Assembly (NCBI GenBank): GCA_017433225.1
Contig: JAFRHS010000006.1
Location: 17,877 to 81,876 of the forward strand
Length of the DNA: 64,000 bases
Reading direction: 5' to 3'
DNA from: Clostridia bacterium
GTDB lineage: Bacteria; Bacillota; Clostridia; Oscillospirales; Acutalibacteraceae
The notes beneath the pieces are model-generated. The model saw nothing but the letters and a program-made list of their open reading frames with translations. It ran no database searches and was not told the DNA's origin. Position numbers and translations under genes: made by a program. Positions 8,575 to 16,525 of this stretch are shown here, piece after piece. Each line of letters starts with the position of its first letter. Position 1 is the first letter of the stretch.

Positions 8575-9540
8575 TTATTCTGCGTGTAAGGCTGCCAGCA
8601 CGGCGGCGCCGGCGGCGTTGTCGGCGGAAAACTCCGGTGCGGCGAAGCTGCAGTCGTACCGGGCCTCAAAGTCTCTGCGGAGGATGCCGTTCGACATGAC
8701 TCCGCCGGAGAAGACGAGGTGCGTTCCGGGGTGCCGTTCGAGCAGGGCGTCCGCCATGCTCTGCAGCGCCGCTTCGACGGACCGGAGACAGAAGAGCGCG
8801 ATGTCTTCGGGCGCCTCCCCGTCCGCGAGCATCTTCTGACACTTGTTTTCCACGCCGGACAGACTGACGTCGAGGCCGGCGGCGGAGGGTCGGATCCGGA
8901 ACGTCCGGTCGGACTTCAGCGCCAGCTGCTCGAGCGCCGGCCCCGCCGGGAACGGCAGGCCCAGCATGACGCCGGTGCGGTCGATGGCCTGTCCCGCCTT
9001 GAGGTCGGTGGAGGTCCCTTCGAGCCGGGCTTCCAACAGACATTCCGTCCCGGGCAACACGAAGAGCGACTCGGTCGTGCCTCCGGAGACGTGGAATGCG
9101 CAGAACCCGGTGCCGACGAGGTCGAGCCTCCCGGCGGAGTACAGAGCCGCGGCGATGTGCCCTTCCTGGTGGGAGAACTCCGTCACCGGAAGGTCCAGCA
9201 CGGCGCCGAGGTCCTTTGCCTGAGTCAGGCCGACCGTGAAGCAGGGCATGTACGAGCCTTCGACCCGTCTCGGCCGCGACGAGACGCCGATGCCGGCGAT
9301 CTCAGCGGTCAGCTGTTTCCGGGAGAGGTGCATCGCCTCCGCGGCCTCCGAGAGTGTCGTCTCGAGGAGTTCCGGCAGCTGCTGCGTATGGTGGAACACG
9401 GCGTCCGACTGGCGGATGCCCTTCTCGCCCGGCTTGACCGGCAGCAGCCGTTTCGCGTGCCACACGCGGTCCTGTTCCGGGTCATAGAGAGCGACCGAAG
9501 TCGTGTAATTGCTCGTGTCGAATCCGAGGTAAAGGCTCAT
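8575..9540 (-). CDS. TsaD/Kae1-family protein, Clostridia-type paralogue
   Basis: ASKHA-fold protein of the TsaD/Kae1/YgjD superfamily (old name O-sialoglycoprotein endopeptidase). 321 residues. It keeps the N-terminal GFDTSNYTTS phosphate loop, a metal-binding pair in SHQEGH (about residues 131-136), HVSGGTTES near 160, and FSGGVMSN and SADNAAGAA near the C-terminus. True TsaD normally reads HHMEGH and VSGGHT, so this is more likely the second paralogue that many Clostridia carry next to nusB and xseA than the t6A enzyme itself. Its role is not established. It overlaps nusB by 4 bases and must be translated with it. Confidence 0.8.
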   Translation of the reverse strand: MSLYLGFDTSNYTTSVALYDPEQDRVWHAKRLLPVKPGEKGIRQSDAVFHHTQQLPELLETTLSEAAEAMHLSRKQLTAEIAGIGVSSRPRRVEGSYMPCFTVGLTQAKDLGAVLDLPVTEFSHQEGHIAAALYSAGRLDLVGTGFCAFHVSGGTTESLFVLPGTECLLEARLEGTSTDLKAGQAIDRTGVMLGLPFPAGPALEQLALKSDRTFRIRPSAAGLDVSLSGVENKCQKMLADGEAPEDIALFCLRSVEAALQSMADALLERHPGTHLVFSGGVMSNGILRRDFEARYDCSFAAPEFSADNAAGAAVLAALHAE

Positions 9541-9935
9541 TCGCGTTCTCTCGCTATGGTGCCGAGGACACCGTTGATGAACCGGCTGTCCTGTTTGCCG
9601 GCGTACTTCTTCGCGAGCTCCACCGCCTCGTTGATGGTGACGCTGACGGGGATGTCGTCAAAGTACATCATCTCGCAGAGCGCGAGGCGCAGGACGGCGA
9701 GGGACACTTTCGTGATGCGCTGGATGGACCAGTCGATGGCGTGGGCCTCGATCTCGGTGTCGATCTCGGCGCCGTGCTCAACGGTGGTCTCCACCAGTTT
9801 CCGCGAAAAGTCGGTCTCCGTGAAGAAATCGGATTCTTCGGCCAGAGAGAAAAGCTCTCCGACGGTCGTGTCAGGGTGGAAAATGGTCTCGAACAGGACG
9901 ATGAATGCCTGTTCGCGCTCCTGACTTCTGTTCAT
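9537..9935 (-). CDS. nusB: Transcription antitermination factor NusB
   Basis: RNA-binding antitermination factor that with NusE (S10) binds boxA in rRNA leaders. 132 residues. The all-helical fold shows the family segments REQAFIVLFETIF at the N-terminus, DWSIQRITKVSLAVLRLALCEM and VTINEAVELAKKYAGKQDSRFINGVLG towards the C-terminus (conserved acidic and Asn residues). ATG at 9935 with CGGAGGA eight bases upstream. An intrinsic terminator ends just 18 bases before the start, between asp23 and nusB, so expression probably needs read-through. Confidence 0.95.
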   Translation of the reverse strand: MNRSQEREQAFIVLFETIFHPDTTVGELFSLAEESDFFTETDFSRKLVETTVEHGAEIDTEIEAHAIDWSIQRITKVSLAVLRLALCEMMYFDDIPVSVTINEAVELAKKYAGKQDSRFINGVLGTIARERE

Positions 9936-9952
9936 GGATGTTCCTCCGTTTC

Positions 9953-9994
9953 TAAAAAAAGACCTGCCGAGACAGTGTGGCTATTCCGGCAGGT
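9953..9994 (-). terminator. Intrinsic terminator between asp23 and nusB
   Basis: Read on the minus strand, ACCTGCCG pairs with CGGCAGGT (8 bp, 17-base loop) and is followed by TCTTTTTTT. The U-run ends 18 bases before the nusB start codon and directly abuts its ribosome site. No promoter is visible between the hairpin and nusB, so this looks like an attenuator inside the operon. Confidence 0.75.
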
Positions 9995-10014
9995 GTCTCT
10001 AAGCTATTCGATGT

Positions 10015-10413
10015 TCAAGGTTCGAGGGCTGCCGTGACGTCGGGTTGCTCTGACGGTGCGGGCGGTTCCGCAATGCCGGTCACAGAGACATCGACCCGGG
10101 TGACGACGCGTCCGGTCATATTCTGGATGGCTTCCTTGACGGCAGTCTGGACATTTCGACAAACCTCCTGGATCTTCGCGGTGTGGACGAGGTCGATGTA
10201 GACATGGACACGGATGTCATAGTCGGTCATGGTGACTGCGACCTTCTTCGAAGCATCGGCTCCGATCTTGAATGTCGTGTAGAGGTCTGCCGGACGGTTC
10301 CCGAGACGGGCCACGCCTTCGACGTCCTTCGCCGCGTTGGCAGCGATGGTGGCGAGCACCTCTTCCGAGATGACGTATTCGGATGAGAAATTCCCATGTG
10401 TGTTCTGAGGCAT
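10015..10413 (-). CDS. Asp23/Gls24 family envelope stress protein
   Basis: Member of the Asp23/YqhY family, small membrane-associated proteins linked to envelope stress and, for YqhY next to nusB and accB/accC, to lipid synthesis control. 132 residues. The domain covers about residues 10-120: YVISEEVLATIAANAAKDVEGVARLG, then VTMTDYDIRVHVYIDLVHTAKIQEVCRNVQ (in pieces) and VTRVDVSVTGI. ATG at 10413 with GGGAGGA. It is the first gene of the unit, driven by the promoter at 10448-10476. In Bacillus yqhY also directly precedes nusB; the acc genes are absent here. Confidence 0.9.
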   Translation of the reverse strand: MPQNTHGNFSSEYVISEEVLATIAANAAKDVEGVARLGNRPADLYTTFKIGADASKKVAVTMTDYDIRVHVYIDLVHTAKIQEVCRNVQTAVKEAIQNMTGRVVTRVDVSVTGIAEPPAPSEQPDVTAALEP

Positions 10414-10447
10414 AGTTTGGGTTCCTCCCTTTACTTACTTATCGGAT

Positions 10448-10476
10448 ATTTTACCATAATTGGCTTTCGTAAACAA
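10448..10476 (-). promoter_or_regulatory. Promoter of the asp23-nusB unit
   Basis: On the minus strand TTGTTT (10471-10476) and TAAAAT (10448-10453) are separated by exactly 17 bases. Its -35 box lies only six bases from the -35 box of the divergent yfhO promoter, so the two polymerases should hinder each other. Confidence 0.75.
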
Positions 10477-10482
10477 CCTTCA

Positions 10483-10511
10483 TTGAAAGAACGGAAAAAA
10501 GTTGCTATACT
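10483..10511 (+). promoter_or_regulatory. Promoter of yfhO
   Basis: TTGAAA (10483-10488), a 17-base spacer, and TATACT (10506-10511). The longest reading frame would start at 10502, inside the -10 box, which excludes that start and supports the ATG at 10550. Confidence 0.8.
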
Positions 10512-10549
10512 TGTTCTCAATAGACTTGAAAGTCAGGAGAAGCGTCTTT

Positions 10550-13342
10550 ATGGACATGAAAATCAACGCAAAACCGGTGGCAAAGCCCGCAGAGGGCACA
10601 TCGCCGCAAAAGGAACCGGACAAGCTGCAGAAGCTGCTCTGGGAGAACCGCTATGTCCTGCTGTCTTTCGGCGGGTCCATCATCGTGTTCATCCTCATCT
10701 GCATCGCCTACCGCATGATCCCCTTTGGCGATGTAACGATCCTGCGCATGGACCTCTACCATCAGTACGGACCGCTCCTCGCGGAGCTCTACGACCGGAT
10801 CACCCACGGCGGCAGTCTCGCCTATTCCTGGCAGACCGGCGGCGGCGGGAACTTCCTCGGCAACCTGTTCAACTACCTGTCGAGCCCCATCTCCATCCTG
10901 GTCATCCTGCTCCTCGGCCACAAGAACATGCCGGTGGCCATCGGCGTCATCATCATGCTGAAGGCCGCTTTCTCCGCCGCCTTCTTCACGTACTACCTGA
11001 AAAAGTCTCCGCAGTTCCGCAAACACAACCCCATCACCGCGGGCTTCGGCCTCCTGTACGCCTTCTCCGGCTATTTCGTCGCGTACTACTGGAACATCAT
11101 GTGGATGGACGGCATGATGCTGCTGCCCCTCATCGTGCTCGGTGTGGAGCGCATCGTCGAAGAGCGCAGACCGCTCCTCTACTGCCTGTCCTTTGCGCTG
11201 CTCCTCGTGTCCTCGTACTATATGGCGTACATGACCGCCATCTTCCTGGTCCTGTACTTCTTCACCTACTATTTCGGCCACCACTCGTTCTCCGAGTCCA
11301 CTCTGGGACTCCCCGTTTCAGAGGGCACGAAACTCTCCGTCTGGAAACGGATCCGGACGAACCGGTTCGCGGGCGCCCTGTTCTCCTGCATCCTCTATGC
11401 AGCCATTGCCGGTCTCCTTGCCGCCTTCGCGCTGCTGCCCACCTATTTCGCCCTGGAGACCTGCTCCGCCACCTCCGGCACGTTCCCGGAAGAGTTCCAG
11501 AGCTATTTCAACTTCTTCGACTTCCTGTCGAACCACTTCGGCAACCTTGAACCCACCATCCGCTCGAGCGGCGACGTGGTCCTGCCGAACGTCTTCTGCG
11601 GTGTCGGTACGCTGATGCTGGTCATCCTGTACTTCTATGTGAAGTCCGTCCCTCTGAAAGAGAAAGTCGCCTCCATCCTGCTCATCGCGGTGCTGGCCGT
11701 CTCGTTCAACTTCAATTCCCTCAACTACATCTGGCACGGGTTCCATTTCCCGAACGATCTGCCCTATCGCCAGTCCTTCGTCTACGTCTTCTTCCTGCTG
11801 ACCCTGGCCTTCCGCACGGTCACGAAACTGCGGGAACTGTCCCCCAGAGACTTCCTGACCATCGGTCTTCTGACCGGCGGGTTCGTGCTGCTGGCGGACA
11901 AGCTCGAAGTCCAGAATTTCCGTGACGGCACGGTCCTCGTGAACCTGTGCTTCATCGCCCTCTATGTCGTGCTGCTGACTCTCATCAACAACAAGTCCAT
12001 GCGGATCCGCACCGTCGCCTACCTCATGTTCCTCGGCATGTTCGCGGAGGTCGTCGTGGCCGATATCGACAACTTCGACATCGACGTCACCAACGAGTCC
12101 TACACGAGCGAGTACGACGGCATGAAAGCCGTGAACACGTTCCTCGACGAGTACGACGAAAAGGGAGACTACCGCGTCGAAACCACCTACCCCATGCTCT
12201 GCATGAACCCGAGCTGGTACGGCTACAACGGTATCTCCGAGTTCTCGTCGATGGCATATGAGAAATCGTCCAACCTCTACTACAACACCGGCATCGCCGG
12301 CAACTTCATCAACAGTTACACCTACCGTCCGCAGACCCCGGTCTTCCACAGCATGTTCAACCTGAAGTACCTCGTGGACAACGACCCCGATGTCACGCTG
12401 GACCCGAAATACTTCACGAGCATCGGGGACATCTCCGGCCTCACGGTCTACAAGAACAACTACTACCTGCCCCTCGCTTATGGTGTCAGTGAAGACATCG
12501 TCAACTGGGACCACGCCACCGGCAACCCGTTCTATGCGCAGAACGACTTCATCCACAGAGCCGCCGGCATCGACCAGGATGTCTTCACGACCGTGACGTT
12601 CACGGACATCAGTTACAGCAACGTCGCCCCGTTCAGCGACGTCCTGAACGCCGGCTCCTATCAGTACACGAAGAGCAACCCGGATGCGGAAGCGTCCTTC
12701 ACGATCACGTTCATCCCCGATGACACGGCCCGGTACTACATGTACTGCCGGACGCCGAACGCGGACACCGTCTACCTCTCGGCCGACGACGGCTACAGCG
12801 CGCAGGCGACCGTCACGACGGACAACCAGTACGTCTATGACATGGGGACCCGCACGAAAGAGATCCCCATCCGCATCGAAGTTCCGGTCAACGACGCCGA
12901 AGGCAACGTCGAACTGTTTGTCGTCAAGCAGCACGACGACGTGTTCAAAAAGGCCTACGACAAGCTGTCGAAGAACCCGATGGAGATCACGAAGTTCGAA
13001 GACACCGCCGTCGAAGGCACCGTCACCATCGGCAAAGATCAGATGCTCTACACCTCCATCAACTACGACGAGGGCTGGAGCGTGACGGTCGACGGCAAAC
13101 CGGTGAACTACTCGTCCGACGAGGTCTGCCGCATCGGCGACGCCCTGACGGGCATCCACCTCGCCCCCGGCAAGCACACCATCGCGTTCAAGTACCACGC
13201 TCTGGGACTCCGTCCGGGTCTCCTGCTGACCCTTCTCGGCATCCTGACGCTGTGTGCTCTGACGCTCCTCCCGGCTCGGCTCCGGAAGAAGGAGACGTCA
13301 TCTTCAGGTCATATGGAAGCGGATAATGAAACCGTTGAATAA
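10550..13342 (+). CDS. YfhO family multi-spanning membrane protein
   Basis: Large membrane protein of the YfhO family (GT-C glycosyltransferase-like, related to proteins that decorate teichoic acids with sugars). About 930 residues. A basic cytoplasmic N-terminus is followed by a first membrane span (YVLLSFGGSIIVFILICIAY), a periplasmic loop with the conserved acidic segment LRMDLYHQYGPLLAELYDR, a dozen or so further hydrophobic spans up to about residue 530, a large extracytoplasmic beta-rich part, and a final span (LLLTLLGILTLCALTLL) before a basic tail. The C-terminal YDEGWSVTVDGKPV segment is typical. I chose ATG 10550 for its AGGAGA site and the promoter upstream. One of only three plus-strand genes. 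Acceptor and sugar donor are unknown. Confidence 0.88.
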   Translation: MDMKINAKPVAKPAEGTSPQKEPDKLQKLLWENRYVLLSFGGSIIVFILICIAYRMIPFGDVTILRMDLYHQYGPLLAELYDRITHGGSLAYSWQTGGGGNFLGNLFNYLSSPISILVILLLGHKNMPVAIGVIIMLKAAFSAAFFTYYLKKSPQFRKHNPITAGFGLLYAFSGYFVAYYWNIMWMDGMMLLPLIVLGVERIVEERRPLLYCLSFALLLVSSYYMAYMTAIFLVLYFFTYYFGHHSFSESTLGLPVSEGTKLSVWKRIRTNRFAGALFSCILYAAIAGLLAAFALLPTYFALETCSATSGTFPEEFQSYFNFFDFLSNHFGNLEPTIRSSGDVVLPNVFCGVGTLMLVILYFYVKSVPLKEKVASILLIAVLAVSFNFNSLNYIWHGFHFPNDLPYRQSFVYVFFLLTLAFRTVTKLRELSPRDFLTIGLLTGGFVLLADKLEVQNFRDGTVLVNLCFIALYVVLLTLINNKSMRIRTVAYLMFLGMFAEVVVADIDNFDIDVTNESYTSEYDGMKAVNTFLDEYDEKGDYRVETTYPMLCMNPSWYGYNGISEFSSMAYEKSSNLYYNTGIAGNFINSYTYRPQTPVFHSMFNLKYLVDNDPDVTLDPKYFTSIGDISGLTVYKNNYYLPLAYGVSEDIVNWDHATGNPFYAQNDFIHRAAGIDQDVFTTVTFTDISYSNVAPFSDVLNAGSYQYTKSNPDAEASFTITFIPDDTARYYMYCRTPNADTVYLSADDGYSAQATVTTDNQYVYDMGTRTKEIPIRIEVPVNDAEGNVELFVVKQHDDVFKKAYDKLSKNPMEITKFEDTAVEGTVTIGKDQMLYTSINYDEGWSVTVDGKPVNYSSDEVCRIGDALTGIHLAPGKHTIAFKYHALGLRPGLLLTLLGILTLCALTLLPARLRKKETSSSGHMEADNETVE

Positions 13343-13369
13343 ATAATTGCTTAAAAAGGAGAAATTCAC

Positions 13370-13774
13370 ATGAGCATCGCTGTCCGTTATTACACTGAAA
13401 GCCACAACACCGAGAAACTCTGTAAGGCCGCAGCAGACGCCATCGGCGTCGAAGCCCTCACCGTCGACACGCCCCTCGATGGCCCCGTCGACAAACTCAT
13501 CCTCGGTTCCAGCCCGTACAAGTTTGCCATTCCGGAGCAGGTCAAGAGCTTCCTCGAGGCGAACAAAGACAAGATCGGTGAGATCTACCTCATCAGCTGC
13601 CCGGCTCTCTGGGAGTCCAGCATGAAGTATGTCAAAGAGTTCTGCACGCCCCTCGGCCTGACCGTCAATGACAACGACTTCCACTGCAAAGGCGAATTCC
13701 TGAGATTCCACAAAGGCAAACCCGATGCCAAAGACATCGCCGCCTGCGCCGCCTGGGCAAAGAAGACGTTCTGA
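13370..13774 (+). CDS. Small flavodoxin-like protein
   Basis: 134 residues resembling a flavodoxin fold. The N-terminal beta strand leads into YTESHNTEKLCKAAADAIG, which sits where flavodoxins have their FMN phosphate loop (T-x-T-G-N-T), here with His-Asn in place of Gly-Asn. GSSPYKFAIPEQVKSFLE and LISCPALWESSMKYVKEFC fit later strands and helices. It starts 27 bases after yfhO with a strong AAGGAG site and is probably co-transcribed. Redox partner unknown; FMN binding is inferred, not certain. Confidence 0.75.
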   Translation: MSIAVRYYTESHNTEKLCKAAADAIGVEALTVDTPLDGPVDKLILGSSPYKFAIPEQVKSFLEANKDKIGEIYLISCPALWESSMKYVKEFCTPLGLTVNDNDFHCKGEFLRFHKGKPDAKDIAACAAWAKKTF

Positions 13775-13791
13775 TCCCGTCCACACAAATA

Positions 13792-13821
13792 AAAACGGAC
13801 CCCGTTCGGGGTCCGTTTTTT
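13792..13821. terminator. Bidirectional terminator between convergent genes
   Basis: AAAACGGACCCC pairs with GGGGTCCGTTTT around a GTTC loop, flanked by A and T runs on opposite sides. It serves the plus-strand flavodoxin gene and, two bases away, the minus-strand gene ending at 13823. Confidence 0.92.
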
Positions 13822-13822
13822 G

Positions 13823-15067
13823 TTATGGATTCGTTTTCGGCGGCTGCAGGATCGGGTCGTGCCGGCGGCCGAGGACCGGATCCCGATGCCCGACCGTCGG
13901 GTCGAGCCACTCCGCTTTTTCACTGGCCCAGGCGGCCCAGGTCGGGAAATAATCGCGGTACTCGAGTTCTCCGGTGGAGAGCTTTTTCTGCACCGCTTTG
14001 AGGAGCGTCCGGATGCGCTGCGCATCTTCGTAGTCCCTTGCCTGCTGGACGAGTTCTTCGGTCCGTTCGAGTTCCCGGTTGAAGGAACCGAGTTCCTGCC
14101 GCTCCCCGTCTCCGGCGCGGTTCTGCGACAGCTGGAAAGCCGTCAGGAAGAGCAGTTCCAGTGCATCGCCGAGGCGGTCTTCGATACGATCTTTCCGCCG
14201 GTCCCGGATGGAATAGAGGTACCCGACGGACAGGGTGAGTTTCCCGGTGAACTGCATGGTCCACTTCTTTCCGCCCTCTCCCAGCACTTCGTCGTGGACG
14301 GAGGGCTCGACCGGCACTCTGGCGCGGGACTCAGTGAAACGAAGCGCCACGATCTGCTCGTGCAGAGCGATCGAACCGTCTTCCAGGACACTGCCGCCGA
14401 GGAGTTCGACGGAGGCATAGAGACTGTCGAGGATCGAGAGGACCCGTTCGATGTTCTCCATCGACACCCGGTCCACGAGGTGCGGCTTGTTCAGGACCGC
14501 ATTGACGATCTCCTCGTTGCCGAGGATGTCCACCTGCGCCTGCCAGGCGGCGATCTCCTTTTGGAACTCCAGCACTTTCGGGTGCAGCGGCGCCCCCGTG
14601 CGGATGGCGATGACTTCGGTCTCCCGGATGACTCTCCGCCGCTCTGCCTGTGTCAGGAAGTAGAGGCTCGACCAACGCGGGTGATTCTCGTAGTCGATGA
14701 GTGCAGGCGCCTCGTCCGGGACCGGTTCCTCCTCTTCCGGTTCCTCCGGGGACGCCGTTTCCGCGTTCTTCCCGGGTCTCTGTTTTTTTGGCGATGTACT
14801 TCCCATCTCCACCAGAGGCTCCGCGTCCCGCCGCCGGGTGAGTTTGACCTCTTCGTCCGGGTCGCCGGGCAGTTCGGGACGATGGATCGCCCGCAGCCCG
14901 TCTTCCCCCTGCCGGATGAAGAGGATCTCCTTTCGGGACGGCCGCGGGATGCCGGCCTCTTTGATTCGCCGCAGCAGGATCGGATAGTTGAGACGGTAGT
15001 CGTCCGCGAAGCCCTGCACCGTGCGGGTCCAGATGTGGTCATAGATCTCCTTGCGTGTCATATACAT
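13823..15067 (-). CDS. Unknown protein with an N-terminal helix-turn-helix-like domain
   Basis: 414 residues, not recognised as a whole. Residues about 3-50 (TRKEIYDHIWTRTVQGFADD, then LLRRIKEAGIPRPSRKEI) resemble the small domain T-R-E-E-L-Y-x-x-V-W...I-P-x-P-P-R that occurs at the N-terminus of many otherwise unrelated, often accessory-genome proteins. Residues about 75-125 are an acidic, proline-rich linker; the remaining 290 are mostly helical with no motif I can name. ATG at 15067 has a perfect AAGGAGG at seven bases. It stands alone between a terminator (15100-15127) and the convergent terminator at 13.8 kb. DNA binding is a guess from the N-terminus. Confidence 0.7.
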   Translation of the reverse strand: MYMTRKEIYDHIWTRTVQGFADDYRLNYPILLRRIKEAGIPRPSRKEILFIRQGEDGLRAIHRPELPGDPDEEVKLTRRRDAEPLVEMGSTSPKKQRPGKNAETASPEEPEEEEPVPDEAPALIDYENHPRWSSLYFLTQAERRRVIRETEVIAIRTGAPLHPKVLEFQKEIAAWQAQVDILGNEEIVNAVLNKPHLVDRVSMENIERVLSILDSLYASVELLGGSVLEDGSIALHEQIVALRFTESRARVPVEPSVHDEVLGEGGKKWTMQFTGKLTLSVGYLYSIRDRRKDRIEDRLGDALELLFLTAFQLSQNRAGDGERQELGSFNRELERTEELVQQARDYEDAQRIRTLLKAVQKKLSTGELEYRDYFPTWAAWASEKAEWLDPTVGHRDPVLGRRHDPILQPPKTNP

Positions 15068-15089
15068 GTTCGTTCCTCCTTTTCGCCCC

Positions 15090-15098
15090 CTTATAGCA
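15090..15098 (-). promoter_or_regulatory. Possible extended -10 promoter for the 414-residue gene
   Basis: On the minus strand TGCTATAAG is an extended -10 element (TGnTATAAG) directly after the upstream terminator and 23 bases before the start codon of the gene at 15067. No good -35 box is present, since that space is taken by the hairpin. Confidence 0.4.
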
Positions 15099-15099
15099 C

Positions 15100-15127
15100 A
15101 AAACCCCTTCCGGTGGGAAGGGGTTTT
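15100..15127 (-). terminator. Terminator of the phosphatase-acetyltransferase-synthase unit
   Basis: AAAACCCCTTCC pairs with GGAAGGGGTTTT (12 bp, 4-base loop). It lies about 55 bases downstream of the glutathionylspermidine-synthase-like stop codon and is A/T-rich on both ends, so it may work in both directions. Confidence 0.85.
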
Positions 15128-15130
15128 CGA

Positions 15131-15197
15131 CGAACGGTCGAAAATTCGAACCGAACGGTCGTTATGATGTCATTTTTTGGATTATTTACGACCGTTC
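15131..15197. repeat. Three copies of a GAACGGTCG element
   Basis: CGAACGGTCG occurs at 15131-15140 and 15152-15161, 21 bases (two helical turns) apart, and its reverse complement CGACCGTTC lies at 15189-15197 across the stop codon of the upstream gene. The second and third could also pair as a 10-bp stem. Two-turn spacing suggests a protein binding site rather than chance. Confidence 0.55.
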
Positions 15198-16525
15198 AGG
15201 ACAAAGACCGGAGCGGTGCGTTCGTTCTCATGGGCCACGATGATGCGGTCGTCCGCGGCCATCCGGAAGAGGAAACCGTGGAAGACCCCGTCGTAGGTGT
15301 AGAGGCCCGGCATGTTGATATACGGATGCCAGGTGCCGTCTCCCCAGGCAAAGTCGATGTTCTCGGTGAGGTACTGTTCGCAGTACTCCTGACAGATCAT
15401 CCCGGTGCCGTAGAGTTCCCCGGTGACTCTGTCCCATTCTTCCTGCGTGCACTCTCTGCCGGAGGCGTAGATGCCCTTGGACGCGTAGGCATCCATCGGC
15501 TTCAGCATGTACCGGTCCTTGTTCGCCCGGACCTCTTCAAGGGAGATGTACTCCTCGGCGAGTTCGACGGTCTCGGGAACATGCGCTTTGACGAATGACC
15601 ACTCCTCGTCGGTGAGGATAGCCTTTGTCTCCGGGCGGTGCAGGACGTAGAACAGCCACTTGTTGTGGATGACCTGTGTGGCGAAAGCGCCGGCGAAGAA
15701 GACGTCGTCGTTCTTTGCGGCGGCGATGAAGTCGGCGCAGGCGTCGTAGTGTTCCATGACGTCCGCGGTGACGGCGCGGCGGTAGACGGCGTCGACTTTC
15801 ATTCCGGAGGGCGACCAGAGCGCGTGTTCTCTGTACTTAAGGTCCCGGATGTCGACGATCTCACAGTCCACGCCCGCAGCTTTGAAGCGGCGTTCGAACT
15901 CTTCAAAGTCTCCCATGGTCGCGTTGTCGAGGATGTCGACGATGGCGACGTTTGGCTTTTCCACATGCTTCGGATAGGTCCGGTACAGTCCCAGGAACGT
16001 TTCGACCCAGCTGTCGAAAACTTCGAAGGGCTCGAGGTCGTACATCGCCGTAACGGCCTGGTGCGCGGGGTTTTCAGCAAGTGCCTTGCGGTACTCGAGG
16101 TCCCGGACCATGGCGGCGGTGCCGTCCGTGTTGATTTCACAGAACTTGAAGTCCCCGGTGTCCTCGTAGTAGAAGAGATCGAAGCGGGCCATCGGGAGCT
16201 TGCTGTCGTACGGGATAGGCAGGCACATCAGCTCTTCGAGTTCCTTCGGGAACGGGAACAGCTTCCGGTATGAAGGGTCGGTCTGGTACGCGGTGATGAC
16301 CTTTTCGAAAATGCGGTGGGTCGTGCCGGCGATCTCCCGGAACCGGTCGATGGTCTCCCGGTCGTACACCTTCGGGATGTGGACGGTCTTGTCAAAGACC
16401 CCGTTGTAATTGACCGGCGAGGCGGCGAGGATATCGCGGATCTTCAGCGCGGCTTCGCGGTTTTCGTCGTAGTGTTCGTCCACCTGGCGGCGGTATTCGC
16501 GGCGGACTTCTTCGAGTAATGTCAT
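15182..16525 (-). CDS. Glutathionylspermidine synthase-like ATP-grasp protein
   Basis: 447 residues similar to the C-terminal synthetase domain of glutathionylspermidine synthase (circularly permuted ATP-grasp fold), which forms amide bonds between a carboxylate and an amine using ATP. Visible family segments are ARFDLFYYEDTGDFKFCEIN with TDGTAAM after it (about 115-142), FAGAFATQVIHNKWLFYVLH near 280, KPMDAYASKGIYASGR near 345 (nucleotide and metal site) and a C-terminal ENERTAPVFVL. There is no amidase domain as in E. coli Gsp. It overlaps the upstream acetyltransferase gene by 4 bases. The real substrate is unknown; related proteins include YgiC/YjfC. Confidence 0.82.
   Translation of the reverse strand: MTLLEEVRREYRRQVDEHYDENREAALKIRDILAASPVNYNGVFDKTVHIPKVYDRETIDRFREIAGTTHRIFEKVITAYQTDPSYRKLFPFPKELEELMCLPIPYDSKLPMARFDLFYYEDTGDFKFCEINTDGTAAMVRDLEYRKALAENPAHQAVTAMYDLEPFEVFDSWVETFLGLYRTYPKHVEKPNVAIVDILDNATMGDFEEFERRFKAAGVDCEIVDIRDLKYREHALWSPSGMKVDAVYRRAVTADVMEHYDACADFIAAAKNDDVFFAGAFATQVIHNKWLFYVLHRPETKAILTDEEWSFVKAHVPETVELAEEYISLEEVRANKDRYMLKPMDAYASKGIYASGRECTQEEWDRVTGELYGTGMICQEYCEQYLTENIDFAWGDGTWHPYINMPGLYTYDGVFHGFLFRMAADDRIIVAHENERTAPVFVLNGRK

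Noticed and set aside
11318..13198. 626-codon open frame opposite yfhO
   Set aside because: Antisense shadow; low-complexity Val/Asp/Arg composition and no ribosome site.
13304..13786. Minus-strand frame opposite the flavodoxin-like gene
   Set aside because: The plus-strand gene has a strong ribosome site and a fold-like sequence; the opposite frame has neither.
15153..15197. Hairpin formed by inverted GAACGGTCG copies as a second terminator
   Set aside because: The 25-base loop and lack of a following U-run on either strand argue against termination; a protein site is likelier.
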